Shown one piece after another: positions 11,370-22,848 of a DNA stretch of 64,000 bases; positions within the stretch are counted from its first letter, which is position 1; every line of letters starts with the position of its first letter. The stretch lies in the NCBI GenBank assembly GCA_030248215.1, contig JASANG010003629.1, forward strand, positions 123,501 to 187,500, written 5' to 3'. The stretch is from Enoplolaimus lenunculus (Eukaryota > Nematoda > Enoplea > Enoplida > Thoracostomopsidae). The notes below the pieces were generated by a model. The model did not search any database, was not told the DNA's origin, and worked only from the letters and a program-made list of their open reading frames with translations. Made by a program: the position numbers and the translations under genes.

Positions 11370-11974
11370 GGCCAATGTAATGAATAAGGGCGGAACAGTA
11401 TTATAACCATATTTCTAAGCCTAAGCCTAGTGCCGGATTCACGTTATAACCGGGGCGGGCGGACACGGTTTGTCCCATGTTGATTCGACGTCAACGTTAA
11501 AATTCGAGCACTTATATCGGGTGAACAGACAAAACTCGAATGTCATATGACATTTACTTACAAACCACCCCTCTCAGAAGATCATTGTGTACAAGAGTTG
11601 GTATGTCACGTGATACTGAGGGACATTTATGCGAATATCATACGATATTCCAAAAGTACAACGAATATCATATGATATTCAACGGGACAGTGTAATTTTC
11701 GGGTGCTTATAAATTAATGCAAAGTCGGACGGCATTAAGTCTCTTAGTAGACAAAATGTTACCCAATAGGTTAATAGGGACAAAACGTGTACCAAGCTGC
11801 CCCAGTTATAACGTGAACCCCGCATAAGCCTAAGTCTAACCGTTAGAATGAGCATATTCCTAAGCCTAAGCCTAAACCTAAGCCTAAGCCAAGCAAAAAA
11901 ATTAGTCTAAAGCTTAAGCTTACTCTATTGCAGCCATACAGATAAACGTTCCGCCCTTGATCTTTACTTGGGCC
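11370..11974 (-). mobile_element. Family A MITE carrying a nested foldback
   Basis: Ends GGCCAATGTAATGAATAAGG and CCTTGATCTTTACTTGGGCC. Perfect 8-bp flanks CAAAAATT. The CCTAAG core is interrupted at 11431-11824. Confidence 0.85.
11431..11824. mobile_element. Family R foldback MITE nested in family A
   Basis: Ends TGCCGGATTCACGTTATAAC and GTTATAACGTGAACCCCGCA are inverted repeats of about 25 bases with three changes. TA lies on both sides near the junctions. The interior has three ATATCATATGATATTC-type palindromes. Confidence 0.75.
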
Positions 11975-12299
11975 CAAAAATTTAAGATCCTTATGTTTTG
12001 AACAACTTAACAATTTAAAGTATGATGTTCAAGACATATACGTCTGGAGGTTGTACTACGACATAAAGTATGAAATTTCGGAACTTTGTTGAACATAAGA
12101 CAATTTTTCTGTGTGTAGAGGCTAAAACCACAGCTTATAGGTTCGTTTGTACATCAACAGGTCTTTTCCAAATACCTTACCAAATAGTTTGTTTCTGCGC
12201 TGGTATTTTAAAATATATTTGTGTAAACACCTATTCCTATTACAGGAAACTATTGAATATATAGCTTCGAAATTTCCAACTACTGTTGCTTTGTGTTCT

Positions 12300-14505
12300 A
12301 CTCCTATGCTAGTTTTCAAATTCGTTATTACAGGAGTTTACAAGTTTGAAAACCTATCGCAAACTGACTATATGTACTTATTTGACAATATATCTCTTAT
12401 TCAAATCTCCTATGCTAGTTTTCAAATTCGTTATTACAGGAGTTCACTAATTTGAGAACCTATCGCAAACTGACTATATGTACTTATTTGTCAATGATAT
12501 CTTATTGAGAACTTCTACGCTAGTTTTCAAATTCGTTATTACAGGAGTTTACAAGTTTGAAAACCTATCGCAAACTGACTATCTGTACTTATTTTTCAAT
12601 GATCTCTTATTGAAAACCCTTATTCTAGTTTTCAAATTCGTTACTACCGGAGTTCACTAGTAAGAAAGCCTATCGCAAACTGACTATATGTACTTATTTG
12701 ACAATGATCTCTTATTGAAAATCCTTATTCTAGGTTTCAAATTCGTTATTACAGGAGTTCACTAATTTGAGAACCTATAGCAAACTGAATATGTGTACTT
12801 ATTTGAAAATGATCTCTTATTGAATACCCTTATTCTAGGTTTCAAATTCGTTACTACAGGAGTTCACTAGTAAAGAAAGCCTATCGCAAACTGACTATAT
12901 GTACTTATTTGACAATTTGATCTCTTATTGAAAACTTATATGCTAGTTTTCAAATTCGTTATTACAGGAGTTCACTAGTTTGAAAACCTATCGCAATTCG
13001 ATATTACAGGAGTTCACTATTAAGAAAGCCTATCACAAACTGACTATATGTACTTATTTGACAATATGATCTCTTATTGAAAACTCCTATGCTAGTTTTC
13101 AAATTCGTTATTACAGGAGTTCACTAGTTTGAAAACCTATCGCAATTCGATATTACAGGAGTTCACTAGTAAGAAAGCCTATCGCAAACTGACTATATGT
13201 ACTTATTTGACAATATGATCTCTTATTGAAAACTTATATGCTAGTTTTCAAATTCGTTATTACAGGAGTTCACTAGTTTGAAAACCTATCGCAATTCGTA
13301 TTACAGGAGTTCACTAGTAAGAAAGCCTATCGCAAACTGACTATATGTACTTATTTGACAATATGATCTCTTATTGAAAACTTATATGCTAGTTTTCAAA
13401 TTCGTTATTACAGGAGTTCACTAGTTTGAAAACCTATCGCAATTCGATATTACAGGAGTTCACTATTAAGAAAGCCTATCGCAAACTGACTATATGTACT
13501 TATTTGACAATATGATCTCTTATTGAAAACTCCTATGCTAGTTTTCAAATTCGTTATTACAGGAGTTCACTAGTTTAAAAACCTATCGCAATTCGTATTA
13601 CAGGAGTTCACTAGTAAGAACCCTATCGCAAACTGACTATATGTACTTATTTGACAATATAATCTCTTATTGAAAACTTATATGCTAGTTTTCAAATTCG
13701 TTATTACAGGAGTTCACTAGTTTGAAAACCTATCGCAATTCGATATTACAGGAGTTCGCTAGTAAGAAAGCCTATCGCAAACTGACTATATGTACTTATT
13801 TCACAATATGATCTCTTATTGAAAACTTATATGCTAGTTTTCAAATTCGTTATTACAGGAGTTCACTAGTAAGAAAACCTATCGCAAACTTACTATACTT
13901 ATTTGACAATGATCTCTTATTGAAAACTCCTATGCTAGTTTTCAAATTCGTTATTACAGGAGTTCACTAGTTTGAAAACCTATGGCAATTCGTTATTACA
14001 GGAGTTCACTAGTAAGAAAGCCTATCGCAAACTTACTATACTTATTTGACAATATGATCTCTTATTGAAAACTCCTATGCTAGTTTTCAAATTCGTTATT
14101 ACAGGAGTTCACTAGTTTGAAAACCTATGGCAATTCGTTATTACAGGAGTTCACTAGTAAGAAAGCCTATCGCAAACTTACTATACTTATTTGACAATAT
14201 GATCTCTTATTGAAAACTCCTATGCTAGTTTTCAAATTCGTTATTACAGGAGTTCACTAGTTTGAAAACCTATCGCAATTCGTTATTACAGGAGTTCACT
14301 AGTAAGAAAGCCTATCGCAAACTTACTATACTTATTTGACAATATGATCTCTTATTGAAAACTCCTATGCTAGTTTTCAAATTCGTTATTACAGGAGTTC
14401 ACTAATTTGAAAACCTATCGCAATTCGTTATTACAGGGGTTCACTAGTAAGAAAACCTATCGCAAACTTACTATACTTATTTGACAATATGATCTCTTGT
14501 TGAAA
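12300..14505. repeat. Satellite-like tandem array, 105-bp and 149-bp units
   Basis: AGTTTTCAAATTCGTTATTA recurs about 16 times, starting 12311. The first seven units are 105-108 bp, then units of about 149 bp predominate, with one of 101 bp at 13836-13937 and several of 145 bp at the end. The longer unit is the basic unit plus a 44-bp partial duplication (CAATTCGATATTACAGGAGT...AAGAAAGCCTATCG). Confidence 0.92.
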
Positions 14506-15860
14506 AACATCCGCAATAATACAATCACCGCAAGTTTTCGACAATATTTCAAAGTCTACTCGTAGCTGAAGGCGATAGGATTTAATTCATAAATTTTCAA
14601 ACAGACAGAGGCACATATATATATCGATAATTTGGCCAATGACACTACCTTTTCAAAGTTCAAAGATTTGAACCGAATAACTAATTGAGTACAAATTGAA
14701 TTTGACAGTTTTATGTTAGACTTCATAACTTTTGAAATATTCTTCTAAGATAAGAAATGCTAGCAAAGATATGTATTTATTTGGCTAGATAGGTTTTTTG
14801 ACAAAAGTTGTATATTGTAACGAACAGGGGGGTGCATGTAAGTAAAGAGGCCGAGGGGATAACACTCCCGTGCGGAAATTTCTGGAAACTATGTATTAAG
14901 GCGCTTTTACTAGAATTGTAATAATTTGTCAGATTCTGGCATCGCAAAGTTGAAGTAATACCCTCGAAAAATGAGGCTCTACTGGATCCTGGTAGCGATC
15001 GTGCTTCAGGGTTTATAGCAACTGTTATTCCTATATGAAGCGTAGAGGGGCACCGTATCACCTAACGCAAAATTTTTTCAGGTGATCCAAATGCCTTAAA
15101 GAATATTCGATAATCAGTAATTCTAAAGACCCAATGTTTTAGTCGATTTTTTAGTGTCGGCTTGTGTCAGTCCAAACTTCTGGGTGCACCTCTGTCCGTA
15201 GGAGACACATTTTTGTTCTGTATTTAGAACGCAGTTTGTCTCTGGTTTACGTACCACACAACTTGAACGTACATCAAGTGAGACAAGTGATACGTTACTC
15301 GTATCTGCTCGTGCTGAAATTTTGATTTAAGTTTACTTTTAGCTTTCCACTTCAGTCGTCCGATTCTTAAATGACGTGTTTTGAATTAATACTGGTTATA
15401 AAGTGGTTGTAAGATTAACAACGCTGTTTATTTGTTCTATGCAGAAACAATATTCAAAATACCGTTTGTGGGGCGTTCCAACTTTAATAATAATAATAAT
15501 AATACCATCGTCGTGAACGAATATATTTTATTAAACGTATAATTGCAATAATGGTAATGTTTGGAAAATGTTCGTTTAATTAGCTTTCATGGGTGGCAGC
15601 AGGTAAGCGTATGGAATTAGCTGCGCTCAACTGAGTACAAAGTGCCAGCGGAAGCGCCCCCTTAACGCCGGTTCTATGAGTAGCCTAAGAAGTATTTAAT
15701 ATATGTCGATATGTCGGTATATAGAGTAAATATATTTTCACAGTAGTGATACAGAGTCGACCTATTAACCGTTTTGGTTCAAAGGCAGCACTTGCGCATC
15801 GCAACCTAATATTCTGGACCAGCACCCATGTTTCCGTTCACCCGTTCCATAGTCACTTTT
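14506..15860. other. No gene seen
   Basis: Only a short (TAA)n run at 15486-15503 and mixed sequence. A minus-strand open stretch at 14777-15061 has no splice signals or recognisable similarity. Confidence 0.35.
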
Positions 15861-15863
15861 GAT

Positions 15864-16133
15864 TTAACCCTTTCCCTCATAGAGTATACTAAGAGCAACT
15901 AAATACAATAATGTACGAGCAATACACACACTGTGACCAGTGTTTAATATTTATAACATATATGAGCAGTGCAAAATCTCCACAAGACGTGAGAGCCTAC
16001 TCGAGCTTGAGCGTCAAGCTCCTATAGCTCAGTGATCATCGTAAACGCCTCCCACCCGCGAGACTGGGGATCGATTCTTACCTTGAAATTACATCTCATA
16101 TGAAATTGAAATATTCATGTGAGAAAGGGCTAA
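15864..16133 (+). mobile_element. Family S: piggyBac-like MITE containing a tRNA-like segment
   Basis: Ends TTAACCCTTTCCCTCAT and TGTGAGAAAGGGCTAA form inverted repeats at a TTAA-like site. Internal TATAGCTCAGTGATCAT fits a pol III box A and GGGATCGATTC fits box B, spaced as in a tRNA. Also carries ATAGAGTATACTAAGAGCAA near the left end. Confidence 0.75.
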
Positions 16134-16289
16134 GTTCTGAATTTTGATACTCATTCTTGGCAAAATATTTTTCAATCATTTGCTCGTTATGTGTCTTTAT
16201 TCTGAAACAAAATCTTCTCGTATAACTCACCATACCTTTTGGCATAGTATGTGCATCACACGCCGATCCATAAATTTATGAGAGGAGAC

Positions 16290-16440
16290 AAGATGGAGAA
16301 AGCTCGCGAGAGAAGCAATCAAGAAGCCAAACACCAAATTTAATTTTAAACCTCAACACGAAATCTGGGTTTTTTGTCCGTGTGGGGGGGGGGGGCGAAT
16401 GGCAGCGACGCCCCCATTGGTTCCGCCATTGATGGTCGCA
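16290..16440. repeat. Family Q dispersed repeat
   Basis: GAAGCCAAACACCAAATTT followed by TTAAACCTC... matches copies near 26340, 31090 and 56700. Includes a G12 run. Confidence 0.45.
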
Positions 16441-16458
16441 TATTCATACTTGGTACCT

Positions 16459-16680
16459 TTAACCCTTTCTCACATGAATATTTTCAATTTCATATGAAAT
16501 GATAACCACTGAAATATATACGAGCTTGGCGCTCGAGCCCAAGTAGGCTCTCACGTCTTGTGGAGATTTTGCACTGCGCATATATGTTATAAATGTTAAA
16601 CACTGCTCGCAGTGTGTGTATTGGTTGTACATTTTATTGTATTTAGTTGCTCATAGTATACTCTATGAGTGAAAGGGTTA
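16459..16680 (-). mobile_element. Family S MITE lacking the tRNA-like segment
   Basis: TTAACCCTTTCTCACATGAA to GAGTGAAAGGGTTA. Matches 15864-16133 in reverse, except that the box A/box B segment is missing. Confidence 0.75.
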
Positions 16681-16993
16681 TAGGTACTAAGTAAGAATTT
16701 TTTCATTCTGATTCCAAAGCTTTTGATAGTTTATTGTTGCAGCCATCTTAAGACAACTTTCGGTTGATTGCGAGTCTTTCTTCAATTTCATATAATCTGC
16801 TTTATCTCCAAGAAACAGAATATCTTTCGGTTTGCAGAAAAAAAGCGTTTAACTCATAAACGGTTTGATAGTTAATATTGACCGAATCTCATTTTAAAAT
16901 TAATATCTTGCCGTCCATAGATATCTACATTGTGTACGAATATGGATAAAAGCAACGACTCCGACCCTACTGAGGTAAACCTATGCAATTTTC

Positions 16994-17190
16994 GCGTTTG
17001 TAAAGATCATGGGGCGAAACGTTTTTCTACAAGACGGCAATAGTGATAAGCTTAAACTTTAGACTAAATTTTGGTTAGACTTCAGCTTATCTTTTAGAGT
17101 ATAAGCTCATTTTTTTGCTTCGGCTTAGGTATAGACTGAGGTCTATGAACATGCTTATACTACCGTTTCGGTCCTGTTCTATACATTGGC
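16994..17190 (+). mobile_element. Family A MITE, degenerate core
   Basis: CGCGTTTGTAAAGATCATGG on the left, GGTCCTGTTCTATACATTGG on the right. Flanks GCAATTTT/GCACATTT. Confidence 0.7.
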
Positions 17191-17850
17191 TGCACATTTT
17201 AAGCGTAGTGGCAAAATTAAACTGTCAAGTACTCCAATGTATAGCGTAAACGGAATTCGGTTTTGGTGCGTGTAAAAATTGGAGTTGGAGGTCGATTTTA
17301 TGCCGGAATTTCAGTTGCATACGTAATATTTTTCGCTTGGAACGTTTCTAGCAGATTTTTCTATATTTTTTGTAGATTTTAATTTTGCGTTCGTGTTTAT
17401 AAATAAACTTTGTCAGATTTTACACTTATTCGTCTAGAAAACACATTGTGAGCTTCAAATCAACAATTTGCATCACAATCTTTTCAGCACGACAGAGCCG
17501 ATGGAAGAATGCATACTCTATTGCCACTGGGTTCACCACTGAACCACTGGCTGTGGTTCAGTCGTACCTTGAGTCTTGATACACACGCTGGTTTTTTCGG
17601 CTACTTTCAAAGTTTTTTTAAATGTATAACCTTAAACTGTAAACTCTGATTGTTGAAAAATTGATTATTTACATAAAGAAAAACTTCTATACAGGCATGG
17701 TCGAACGAGGGGGATAGATCAGGTGTGCCAGTCGGCATCCTTCGACAAGTAAACCCACATAATTATAAAACTGGTTTAGGTTAATTTCAGCTTCCCGAAA
17801 TTTTAAAATTAATTCGACAGCCCCTAGAAAAAATCAATCAGGGTCCTTGT
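17191..17850. other. No gene seen
   Basis: AT-rich; no element termini or exons recognised. Confidence 0.35.
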
Positions 17851-17859
17851 GTATATGCA

Positions 17860-17965
17860 GTTCCGGCCTGTGGCTAACTTACCATGCAGGATGGCTTAAA
17901 GTTTTCAGGAGGGACACGCAAAGATTTCAAATGCTCTCCAGGCCCGCTTCTGACTATGGACCCCG
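17860..17965 (+). repeat. Family N dispersed repeat
   Basis: GCCTGTGGCTAACTTACC...AAAGTTTTCAGGAGGG matches the copies at 23878, 29660, 46280 and 48395. Confidence 0.45.
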
Positions 17966-18049
17966 ATGAAGTTGCGTCAGAGATTTCAATTAAACCTGAA
18001 TCACTCAGTTTAAAAAATAGCTTTATACGTACTTATTGGTTTTACAACA

Positions 18050-18195
18050 CTGTAACTGCCAGTAAGTTGATTTTCACTCAGAATGACTTGAATCCACTCA
18101 GAAGTCTAAGCTCTGAATTAGGTCTGTCAGAACTCAAAATTCTGAATTGAATAAACTCAATGAGTTAATTAATTAACTCACCCGGAAACCAGAAT
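18050..18195 (+). mobile_element. Family O foldback, partial
   Basis: CACTCAGAATGACTTGAATC...AATGAGTTAATTAATTAACTC corresponds to the interior of the family O copy at 20968. Confidence 0.5.
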
Positions 18196-18410
18196 GTGGG
18201 CTTCCGCCATGTAATATAAACATAACGTTTCTGATACGATCTGACCCTAACTTTACTTGGTTTGAATTTGTGTTTAAGTTTTTCAGAACGCATTGTGTAT
18301 TCAAGTGACAATATCACATTTCGCAAAATATTAATTGAGATTCTGTACGAAAGTCACTTTGGTTAAAAACTGACAACAGATTGACTTTGCAGTGTTAAAA
18401 ATGTAGAAAT

Positions 18411-18500
18411 TAGGCTTGCGTTATACGCGTCGCGCAGCGCCAAATACCCCCGCGCCGTTTGGCGCACCACCGCGCAGCGCACCTAAATTAAACCTAAACC
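18411..18500. repeat. GC-rich GCGC palindromic patch
   Basis: CGCGCAGCGCCAAATACCCC...GGCGCACCACCGCGCAGCGC; TAGGCTTGCGTTATAC resembles the end of family J (59198). Confidence 0.35.
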
Positions 18501-18514
18501 TCGGGAGGAACTTG

Positions 18515-18728
18515 TACACTGTCAAAAATAGCTAGTCAAATTGACTCTCTCCGAAACAGGCGCTTCGGGACTACACAAATTGAGTCTGAATTCGACTCCA
18601 CCAGAGTCACATTCGACTCACTGAGTCACACGTCTCACTCTGGCGGAGTCGCATTTGACTCAGTTTGTGTAGTCTGGAAAAGCCTATTTCGGAGAGAGTA
18701 ATTTGACTCACCATTTTTTTGCAGTGTA
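18515..18728. mobile_element. Family C foldback MITE
   Basis: TA-CACTGTCAAAAATAGCTAG to TTTTTTTGCAGTG-TA. The two arms (AGTCAAATTGACTCTCTCCG, AATAGGC, AGACTACACAAACTGAGTC) are near-complete inverted repeats. TA at both ends fits mariner-type insertion. Confidence 0.8.
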
Positions 18729-19110
18729 CAAAAATTAAACATTTAATAAGTGTCGTTTAAAGTCAATCGTTAACCTTAATCTAAGTTGTATTCACAATGA
18801 AGCCTACATCTCGAGTTTAATAGCTCAAGCTTAGTTCTACGTCTTTCTTGTTTCTAAAATGAGATGGTATTATGTGAGCGACTTGGATTATGTGTTTGGA
18901 TTAAGAGTGTATGATACGCAATAGAGTGCGACAGAGTTGTAACAGAATTCCGATTCCGGCTAAAATTCCGACAACATTTGTGTTTCGACTACGATTCTGA
19001 CGGAGTGTAATACCGAGTTCGGTATTTAAGGTTACGTGTGTTTTTCCATCAAAATTATTTCACATTTAAACTTAGTCGTTCCATCTTTGGCGCATTTACC
19101 TTGTGGAATG

Positions 19111-19504
19111 GGCCCATGTATAGAACAGGGCCGGATCGTTTTTTGGAGGGGTTATAATGGAGTCAGTTTAAGCTTTAGACTACTTGTTGGCTTAGGCTTA
19201 CGCTTAGGCTTAGGCTTAGGAATAGGCTCATCCATACGCTTAGGCTTAGGCTTAGGCTTAGGCTTAGGAATAGGCTTATCCATACGCTTAGGCTTAGGCT
19301 TAGGCTTAGGCTTAGGAATAGGCTCATTCATACGCTTAGGCTTAGGCTTAGGCTTAGGAATAGGCTCATCAATACGCTTAGGCTTAGGCTTAGGCTTAGG
19401 CTTAGGCTTAGGAATAGGCTCATCCATACGCCTACGCTTAGGCTTAGGCTTAGGCTTAGGAATATGCTTATATTACTGTTCGGGCCCTGTTCTATGCATG
19501 GGCC
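19111..19504 (+). mobile_element. Family A MITE with the longest TTAGGC tract
   Basis: Ends GGCCCATGTATAGAACAGGG and CCCTGTTCTATGCATGGGCC; perfect 8-bp flanks GTGGAATG. The core has six TTAGGC blocks separated by GGAATAGGCTCATCCATACG-type spacers 48, 48, 42, 54 and 48 bases apart. It is therefore open in frame on both strands, but it is not a gene. Confidence 0.92.
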
Positions 19505-19739
19505 GTGGAATGAAAGCTTACATCAAGCGGAAACATTGTATAATATGAAATAAGCATTAAGTAAACCAAAAAGTATTCCAAACTAAAAATTGCTATTTTA
19601 AGTAAGCGCTTAAGGAAAATCGCTAATTTCATGCATCAACATAGATGACCGTCAATGTGAATAGAAACTTTTACGATTTTGTGGCAGATAATACAGTATC
19701 AGCTTAAAAATAGTTCGATCCGGGGGGACACACCGGTCG

Positions 19740-20035
19740 TCCCTACACCATCAGGATCTCAACAAAATTTGTTTCGGGAATCAGGTTAACAGATGCGCAC
19801 GCAGACAAAATTCGAGAAACGCAGAGTGTCAGCTGCAAACGGAACAAACCGGTTGAAACAAAAACCACCAAAGTTTGAATGCGTCTTGCTTCTTGTTCGC
19901 TTCGCTTGCGAGTTTTTGAGACTATTCTTTCCCGTGATTCTTTTGTGGCTTCACACACAACACAGACCTAAACTACCTACCAGGTTGTTTAAATGTTAAC
20001 AAATTTTCTCGCTTGCTGCGCTCGCTTGTCTACAA
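19740..20035 (-). repeat. Family Q-related dispersed repeat
   Basis: GTTAACAAATTTTCTCGCTTG and the GCTTCGCTTGCGAG text reappear in reverse at 27420-27600. Confidence 0.45.
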
Positions 20036-20967
20036 TTTTACTTCACTAATATAAGTCACCCGAAATGAAATATTCAAGAACGGTAATATCGAATTTTGGA
20101 GTGAGGTGTGGCGTGTGTTGCCTTCTCTGGTTAAAGCATATGAACATTGTAAAAGCTTTTATTTCGTATGACCTGTTCAACTACTTTAATAGAAAATGCT
20201 AAAAAATTCGAGCGGCGCAACGAAGTGTGATTTATTTTAAACATGGATTCACTTTCTAGATCCACCATGTAGCAACCTTTGTGTGAAATTGTTCTTTGGA
20301 ACGGTGTGTTCATAACTAAACACCAGCATGAGCTCGGACAACCTCAGAACAACACCGAAAATTTATGGATCCACTTCTACGTTGAGGCCCGGCCTAGAGT
20401 TCGGAGAAGCCAGCCCTGCTTGCTCCGACACTGGGGTTACTACCCACAAATCAACGCTAACGTAGAAAAACTTTCTGTTTCAACAATGTATGAAAAAGAG
20501 CATGGGACGTGTGCAAGGAAAGGAATAGGTGGGAGTGGGATCGGGATATATCCCCTACGCCTACCAAAATTCTGCTGAAACTTAACCCGGTTTCTAGCGG
20601 TCACAAAGTTTCTTATATATGAGGAGTTATGCCGTTTTATTTGTGATAAAATCTCAGTTGAACGGTCGTACGCTTTCATAGTCAATTTGATTGCAATAAT
20701 TCGTGGTTTGTGTGTGGATTCCACGGTCAGCAATGTGATAAACAAAAACGTTTGGTACGAACGACATTTTGGGCACAAATTCTGAGTTCCTTGTTCCGCC
20801 ACTGAGTTTAAAAATAAAGCATATCAAAAATTACCGTTTGTTTTCACTACTTGCGTTTTGACTGCAAATTCATCCGATTTTGAATTTTATCTCATTGAGG
20901 TAGGCTATTTAAGTTGAAAAACCTGCTACGTGCTTTCACGCACGAAGCTCATAAAAATTCTGTATCG

Positions 20968-21223
20968 TACACTGTTAATTCCATTCATTTTAACTCAGAA
21001 TGAGTTGAATCCACTCGGAAACCTGAGCGCTGAATTAGGTCTTTCGGAACTCAGATTTCTGAATTGATTGAACTCATTCCGAGTTAAATTATCAACTCGT
21101 CCGGAATTATATCAGTCTCACAATGAGTTTATATTTACTGTTATTAACTCAGAAATTAACAAAAAATAACTAATTCTCTCTCTGAGTGTTGATTAATCAA
21201 CTCTCATGTGAATTTACAGTGTA
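20968..21223. mobile_element. Family O foldback MITE, complete
   Basis: TA-CACTGTTAATTCCATTCA to GTGAATTTACAGTG-TA with AACTCAGAATGAGTTGAATC inside. TA at both ends. Confidence 0.75.
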
Positions 21224-21277
21224 TGTATATACTACGCTATTTTCATTCGAATATGTGAACTAAATTTTGTAAATTAA

Positions 21278-21451
21278 TACACTGCAAAAAATGGCGAGTC
21301 AAATTGACTCTCTCTGAAATAGGTTTTTCCTGACTACACAAACTGAGTTAAAATTTGAATCCGCCTGAAGTCGAATTTTAACTCAGTTCGCGTAGTCAGA
21401 AAAAGCCTATTTCGGAGAGACTCAAAATGACTCACCATTTTTTGTAGTTTA
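21278..21451. mobile_element. Family C foldback MITE (shorter)
   Basis: TA-CACTGCAAAAAATGGCGAG to CTCACCATTTTTTGTAGT-TA; same arms as 18515-18728. Confidence 0.78.
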
Positions 21452-21559
21452 ATCGGGGGCAAAAATGATAAATAGTCAAAAACGCCCCCCCCCCAGACCA
21501 ACGGTACTGTTTTTGTTTCAGATGAGCTGAGTTTTAAGCAAAAACAAATCATCTCAGTA

Positions 21560-21765
21560 TAACGCGACAAAAATTAGCTAAAACTTCTATTAACGTCGGC
21601 AATTTTACTGGTGCGCATGGTTTTGTGAATGCGATTTCATGAACGGGTTTTGGTTTAATTTTAAAATCACCTCGGCCAATGACAGCGACTAATCTGTGAA
21701 AGCTGGCTAAAACCTGTGGCAAACTTATTATTTCAACCAATGATTGACAGGATATAAATGTTTTT
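21560..21765 (-). other. Weak coding-like stretch
   Basis: The minus strand reads PQVLASFHRLVAVIGRGDFK followed by IKPKPVHEIAFTKPCAPVKL, which has a more protein-like composition than the surrounding DNA. It has no convincing splice sites and no family I recognise. It may be an isolated exon or a relic. Confidence 0.18.
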
Positions 21766-22411
21766 TGCACATAATTGCTTTTAAAATTTTGAAATTTAAT
21801 AATTACGTCGGCATTTTTCAGCAAGTTTATATGCGGCACTTCGTTTTATCTCTTCTACTCTGCAAAAAAGGTTACTTGCTAACGCTACACTCAGTGCATT
21901 GCATTGTCGAACATTGCTTACGCCTAAATTTCGGCGTACGCCTAGACGGTAAGCGTGGCGGCCCCTATTAACTATTATGATTTGCCCACTAAGCCTAAGT
22001 CTCAGCATGAGATTAAGCCTTTCTGTCTCTTAGTCCTTCCCTTCCAGATTGGAGCTAACTTAAACAGTTTTGGCTATTACCAGACACAACCATATATTTT
22101 TTCCAGGTGAACTCAAGGTAATTAATACTTGAGTTGTGTAATACATGTCTTTTGGGTATACTGTAAAGATATAAGAACCGCCACAGAATTTTGAATCCGA
22201 ACGGTTTATTTGTTTAAGTATTTCGTCCCGATAAATGGTATTTTCTAAAATTAGGTTTTAATTTTAATGCTCAGTTTGTGACATCAAATTTGTCAAAAAA
22301 TAATAATCTTCAGCAAACCGTAGCTAATCATTTGCCCTTGTACACTTTCCGTACACCTTAAGGCTTAACTCTTGGCGCGGACTTAAATATAAAGGCTTGA
22401 GTATTGTAGTG

Positions 22412-22848
22412 ACCCGAATAAGAGGGGAGACTGATATTTATTTGGCCTCTCCAGAGGGTACCTTCCTTTTTATTCGGTGGCGGGCTGTTATTCATTTTCC
22501 ACCAGCCCTGCGCCACCCTTTCTTACTGATATATATCCGGTGCTGCAACTATCCGTTGAATTAAACGGTTTTTTACCTTGCATTAAAAGCTTGAGCGATA
22601 ATGCAGGATTATACTTAGGAATGTACTTTCAAAATTTAAGTACGCTTTAAACTTTCAAACTTAAATTATTTGGTCCTGGAGTCATTTATGCGCTACAATT
22701 AGGGTTAATTGACATTTATGGACTCTAATTAGGGTTTAGGGACTCTATCCGCTTACGGACTCTTATTGAGGATACGGACTCCTATTGATTGGGACTCAAA
22801 ATCGGACCGCCCTCTTATTACCCCCCTCTTATTTGGGTCAATACAGTA
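22412..22848 (+). mobile_element. Family B mariner-like MITE
   Basis: Ends TTGTAGTGACCCGAATAAG and CTTATTTGGGTCAATACAG at TA sites. Internal landmarks: TTTGGCCTCTCCAGAGGGTA, GGTCCTGGAGTCATTTATGC, ATTAGGGTTTAGGGACTC. No open frame. Confidence 0.82.

Noticed and set aside
12300-14505. CRISPR-like regular repeats
   Set aside because: The whole unit is repeated with no unique spacers, and the genome is eukaryotic; this is a satellite.
17884-18150. 88-residue open frame
   Set aside because: It runs from a family N repeat into a family O foldback.
19036-19548. Open frames of 170 and 91 residues (GLGLGLGI and KPKPKPKR repeats)
   Set aside because: They are the TTAGGC tract of a family A MITE read in frame because unit lengths are multiples of three.
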